Shown here: in pieces, positions 62,738 to 64,000 of the stretch | How the letters are laid out: each line of letters opens with the position of its first letter | Position numbering within the stretch: the first letter of the stretch is position 1 | Origin: Adenanthera pavonina | Taxonomy: Eukaryota > Streptophyta > Magnoliopsida > Fabales > Fabaceae | Direction of reading: 5' to 3' | Assembly (NCBI GenBank): GCA_026686845.1 | Contig: JAIVEN010000002.1 | Span: forward strand, 28,556,001-28,620,000 | Length of the DNA stretch: 64,000 bases | Notes under the pieces: model-generated | The model's database searches: none | What the model saw: the letters and a program-made list of their open reading frames with translations, nothing else | What the model was told of the DNA's origin: nothing | Position numbers and translations under genes: made by a program

Positions 62738-62744
62738 TAGAGAG

Positions 62745-64000
62745 TGTGGTGGTCTCTATTGATTTAGAGGTTCAAGGGGCTATAGTGCAAAGACAGGTGG
62801 TCACTTAGGAAATAAAGATGAAGTTTTATTATGGCATTTTAGACTAGGGCATCCTAATTTTTCTTACATGAATAAGATGTATCCCGAATTATTTAACAAA
62901 CTTGATTCATCGCCTCAATGTGAAGTTTGCCATTTTTCAAAGCATACCAAAGCGTCTTATCTACCACGAGTTTATCATCCTTCTAAGCCTTTTGCTCTTG
63001 TGCACAGTAATGTTTGGGGACCATCAAATACAAATAACATAAAAGGGGCTAGATGGTTTGTCACCTTCATTGATGACCATACAAGAATGACTTGGGTGTA
63101 TCTTTTAACAGAAAAATCTGAAGTTACTGGTACCTTTCAGAATTTTCATAAAATGATTCAATATCAGTATCAAGCTAACTTGCAGGTTTAACAAACTTGA
63201 TTCATTGCCTCAATGTGAAGTTTGTCATTTTACAAAGCATACTAGAGCGTCTCATCTACCACGAGTTTATCATCCTTCTAAGCCTTTTGCTCTTGTGCAC
63301 AGTAATGTTTGGGGACCATCAAATACAAATAACATAAAAGGGGCTAGGTGGTTTGTCACCTTCATTGATGACCATACAAGAATGACTTGGGTGTATCTTT
63401 TAAAAGAAAAATCTGAAGTTACTGGTACATTTCAGAATTTTCATAAAATGATTCAATATTAGTATCAAGCTAACTTGCAGGTTTTCAGAAGTGATAATGG
63501 AAAGGAATTTGTAAATAATGCTTTAGAGTCATATCTCAATAGCAATGGAATTATCCACCAAAATTCGTGTGTTTATATTCCCCAACAAAATGGTGCAGCA
63601 GAGAGGAAGAATAGGCACATTTTGGAAGTTGCTAGGTCACTTCTTTTTGCATCTAATGTTCCTAAACATTTTTGGGGAGAGGCTGTTCTAACAGCAACCT
63701 ATTTGATTAACCGAATGCCCTCTCGAATTCTTAAGTTTAACTCCATATGATAAATTTTTTGAAGTTTATCCCGATACAAAGACTAAATCATCACTTCCTT
63801 TCAAGATATTTGGGTGTACATCTTTTGTGCATAACAATAGTTGGATCCACAGTCAATCAAGTGCATTTTTGTTGGATATTCTTCATTTAAAAAGGGATAT
63901 AAATGTTATCATTCTTCTACTAGGCAAGTATTTGTAAGTGCTGATCTTACTTTTCTGGAAACAAAGCCTCTTTACTCCCATCCATCCATTTAAGGGGAGA
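62745..64000 (+). pseudogene. copia element 1 GAG-pre-integrase and integrase, with internal duplication
   Basis: Resumes element 1 with LWHFRLGHPNFSYM and CEVCHFSKHTK, then VHSNVWGPSN and FVTFIDDHTRMTWVYL. A 295-bp segment (62892-63186) is then repeated at 63187-63481 before the frame continues with RSDNGKEFVN, YIPQQNGAAERKNRHILEVA and HFWGEAVLTATYLINRMPS. The D,D,E residues are present. Stops at 63189 and 63460 and a shift near 63750 break it, and it runs off the window. Confidence 0.88.
62892..63481 (+). repeat. 295-bp tandem duplication in the integrase
   Basis: TTTAACAAACTTGATTCATC at 62892 recurs at 63187, and the copies stay alignable to AAGCTAACTTGCAGGT at both ends. They differ at only a handful of sites. 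295 is not a multiple of 3. Confidence 0.93.

Larger units (their letters stand above)
56028..64000 (+). mobile_element. Ty1/copia element 1 (outer), runs off the window
   Basis: 5' LTR 56028-56295, primer site at 56296, gag, protease, then an interruption by copia element 2 (57711-62737), then GAG-pre-integrase and integrase to the window end. Gag-PR-IN order with integrase before RT is the copia arrangement. The RT, RNase H and 3' LTR are expected beyond 64000. It lies in an intron of the UDP-glycosyltransferase gene, in opposite orientation. Confidence 0.85.

Noticed and set aside
1..64000. tRNA, rRNA or snoRNA genes
   Set aside because: I looked for cloverleaf arms and A/B-box words by eye and found none convincing; the tRNA-like words present are retrotransposon primer sites. 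A covariance-model scan would be decisive.

Overview
This is nuclear DNA of a flowering plant, most likely a eudicot. It is A+T-rich, its genes have AT-rich GT-AG introns, and they encode plant families (plantacyanins, a plastid-targeted-looking patatin/PNPLA protein, a UGT80-like glycosyltransferase). More than half of the window is transposon-derived. I cannot name the species.

Layout. 1-8.1 kb is intergenic and crowded with small TA-flanked MITEs (one nested in another), a hAT-like MITE and a (TA)n tract. 8,356-13,018 (+) is a complete seven-exon patatin-like phospholipase gene of 408 codons whose splice sites and phases all agree. At 13.7-23.9 kb a LINE-type RNase H pseudogene is split by a 9.6-kb Ty3/gypsy chromovirus (minus strand, 2.39-kb LTRs, RT/RNase H/integrase/chromodomain present but broken, no recognisable gag). 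At 25.9-28.0 kb (-) lies a broken Mutator (MULE) transposase gene that itself holds a hAT-like MITE. At 28.9-31.3 kb is a solo LTR with a perfect 5-bp target duplication. At 32.2-33.1 and 35.6-36.5 kb (-) are two tandem plantacyanin genes with intact copper ligands and conserved core promoters. 36.5-50.9 kb is gene-free and holds a large foldback element, more MITEs, and two long-TIR Mutator-like elements (41,935-43,266 with a perfect 9-bp target duplication; 44,831-48,722 with a relic C-terminal exon). 50,938-55,691 (-) is the 3' part (six exons, 283 codons) of a UDP-glycosyltransferase gene. Its upstream intron is occupied from 56,028 to the window end by a Ty1/copia element, into which a second, 5-kb copia element (57,711-62,737) inserted.

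The host genes do not form a pathway: lipid acyl hydrolase, extracellular copper proteins and glycosyltransferase are unrelated neighbours. The main interest is genome evolution: nested insertions with readable target duplications, a mosaic divergence pattern between the gypsy LTRs that looks like gene conversion, plantacyanin paralogues of opposite charge, and a host gene whose 5' exons lie across a nested transposon. I found no convincing new biochemical system.
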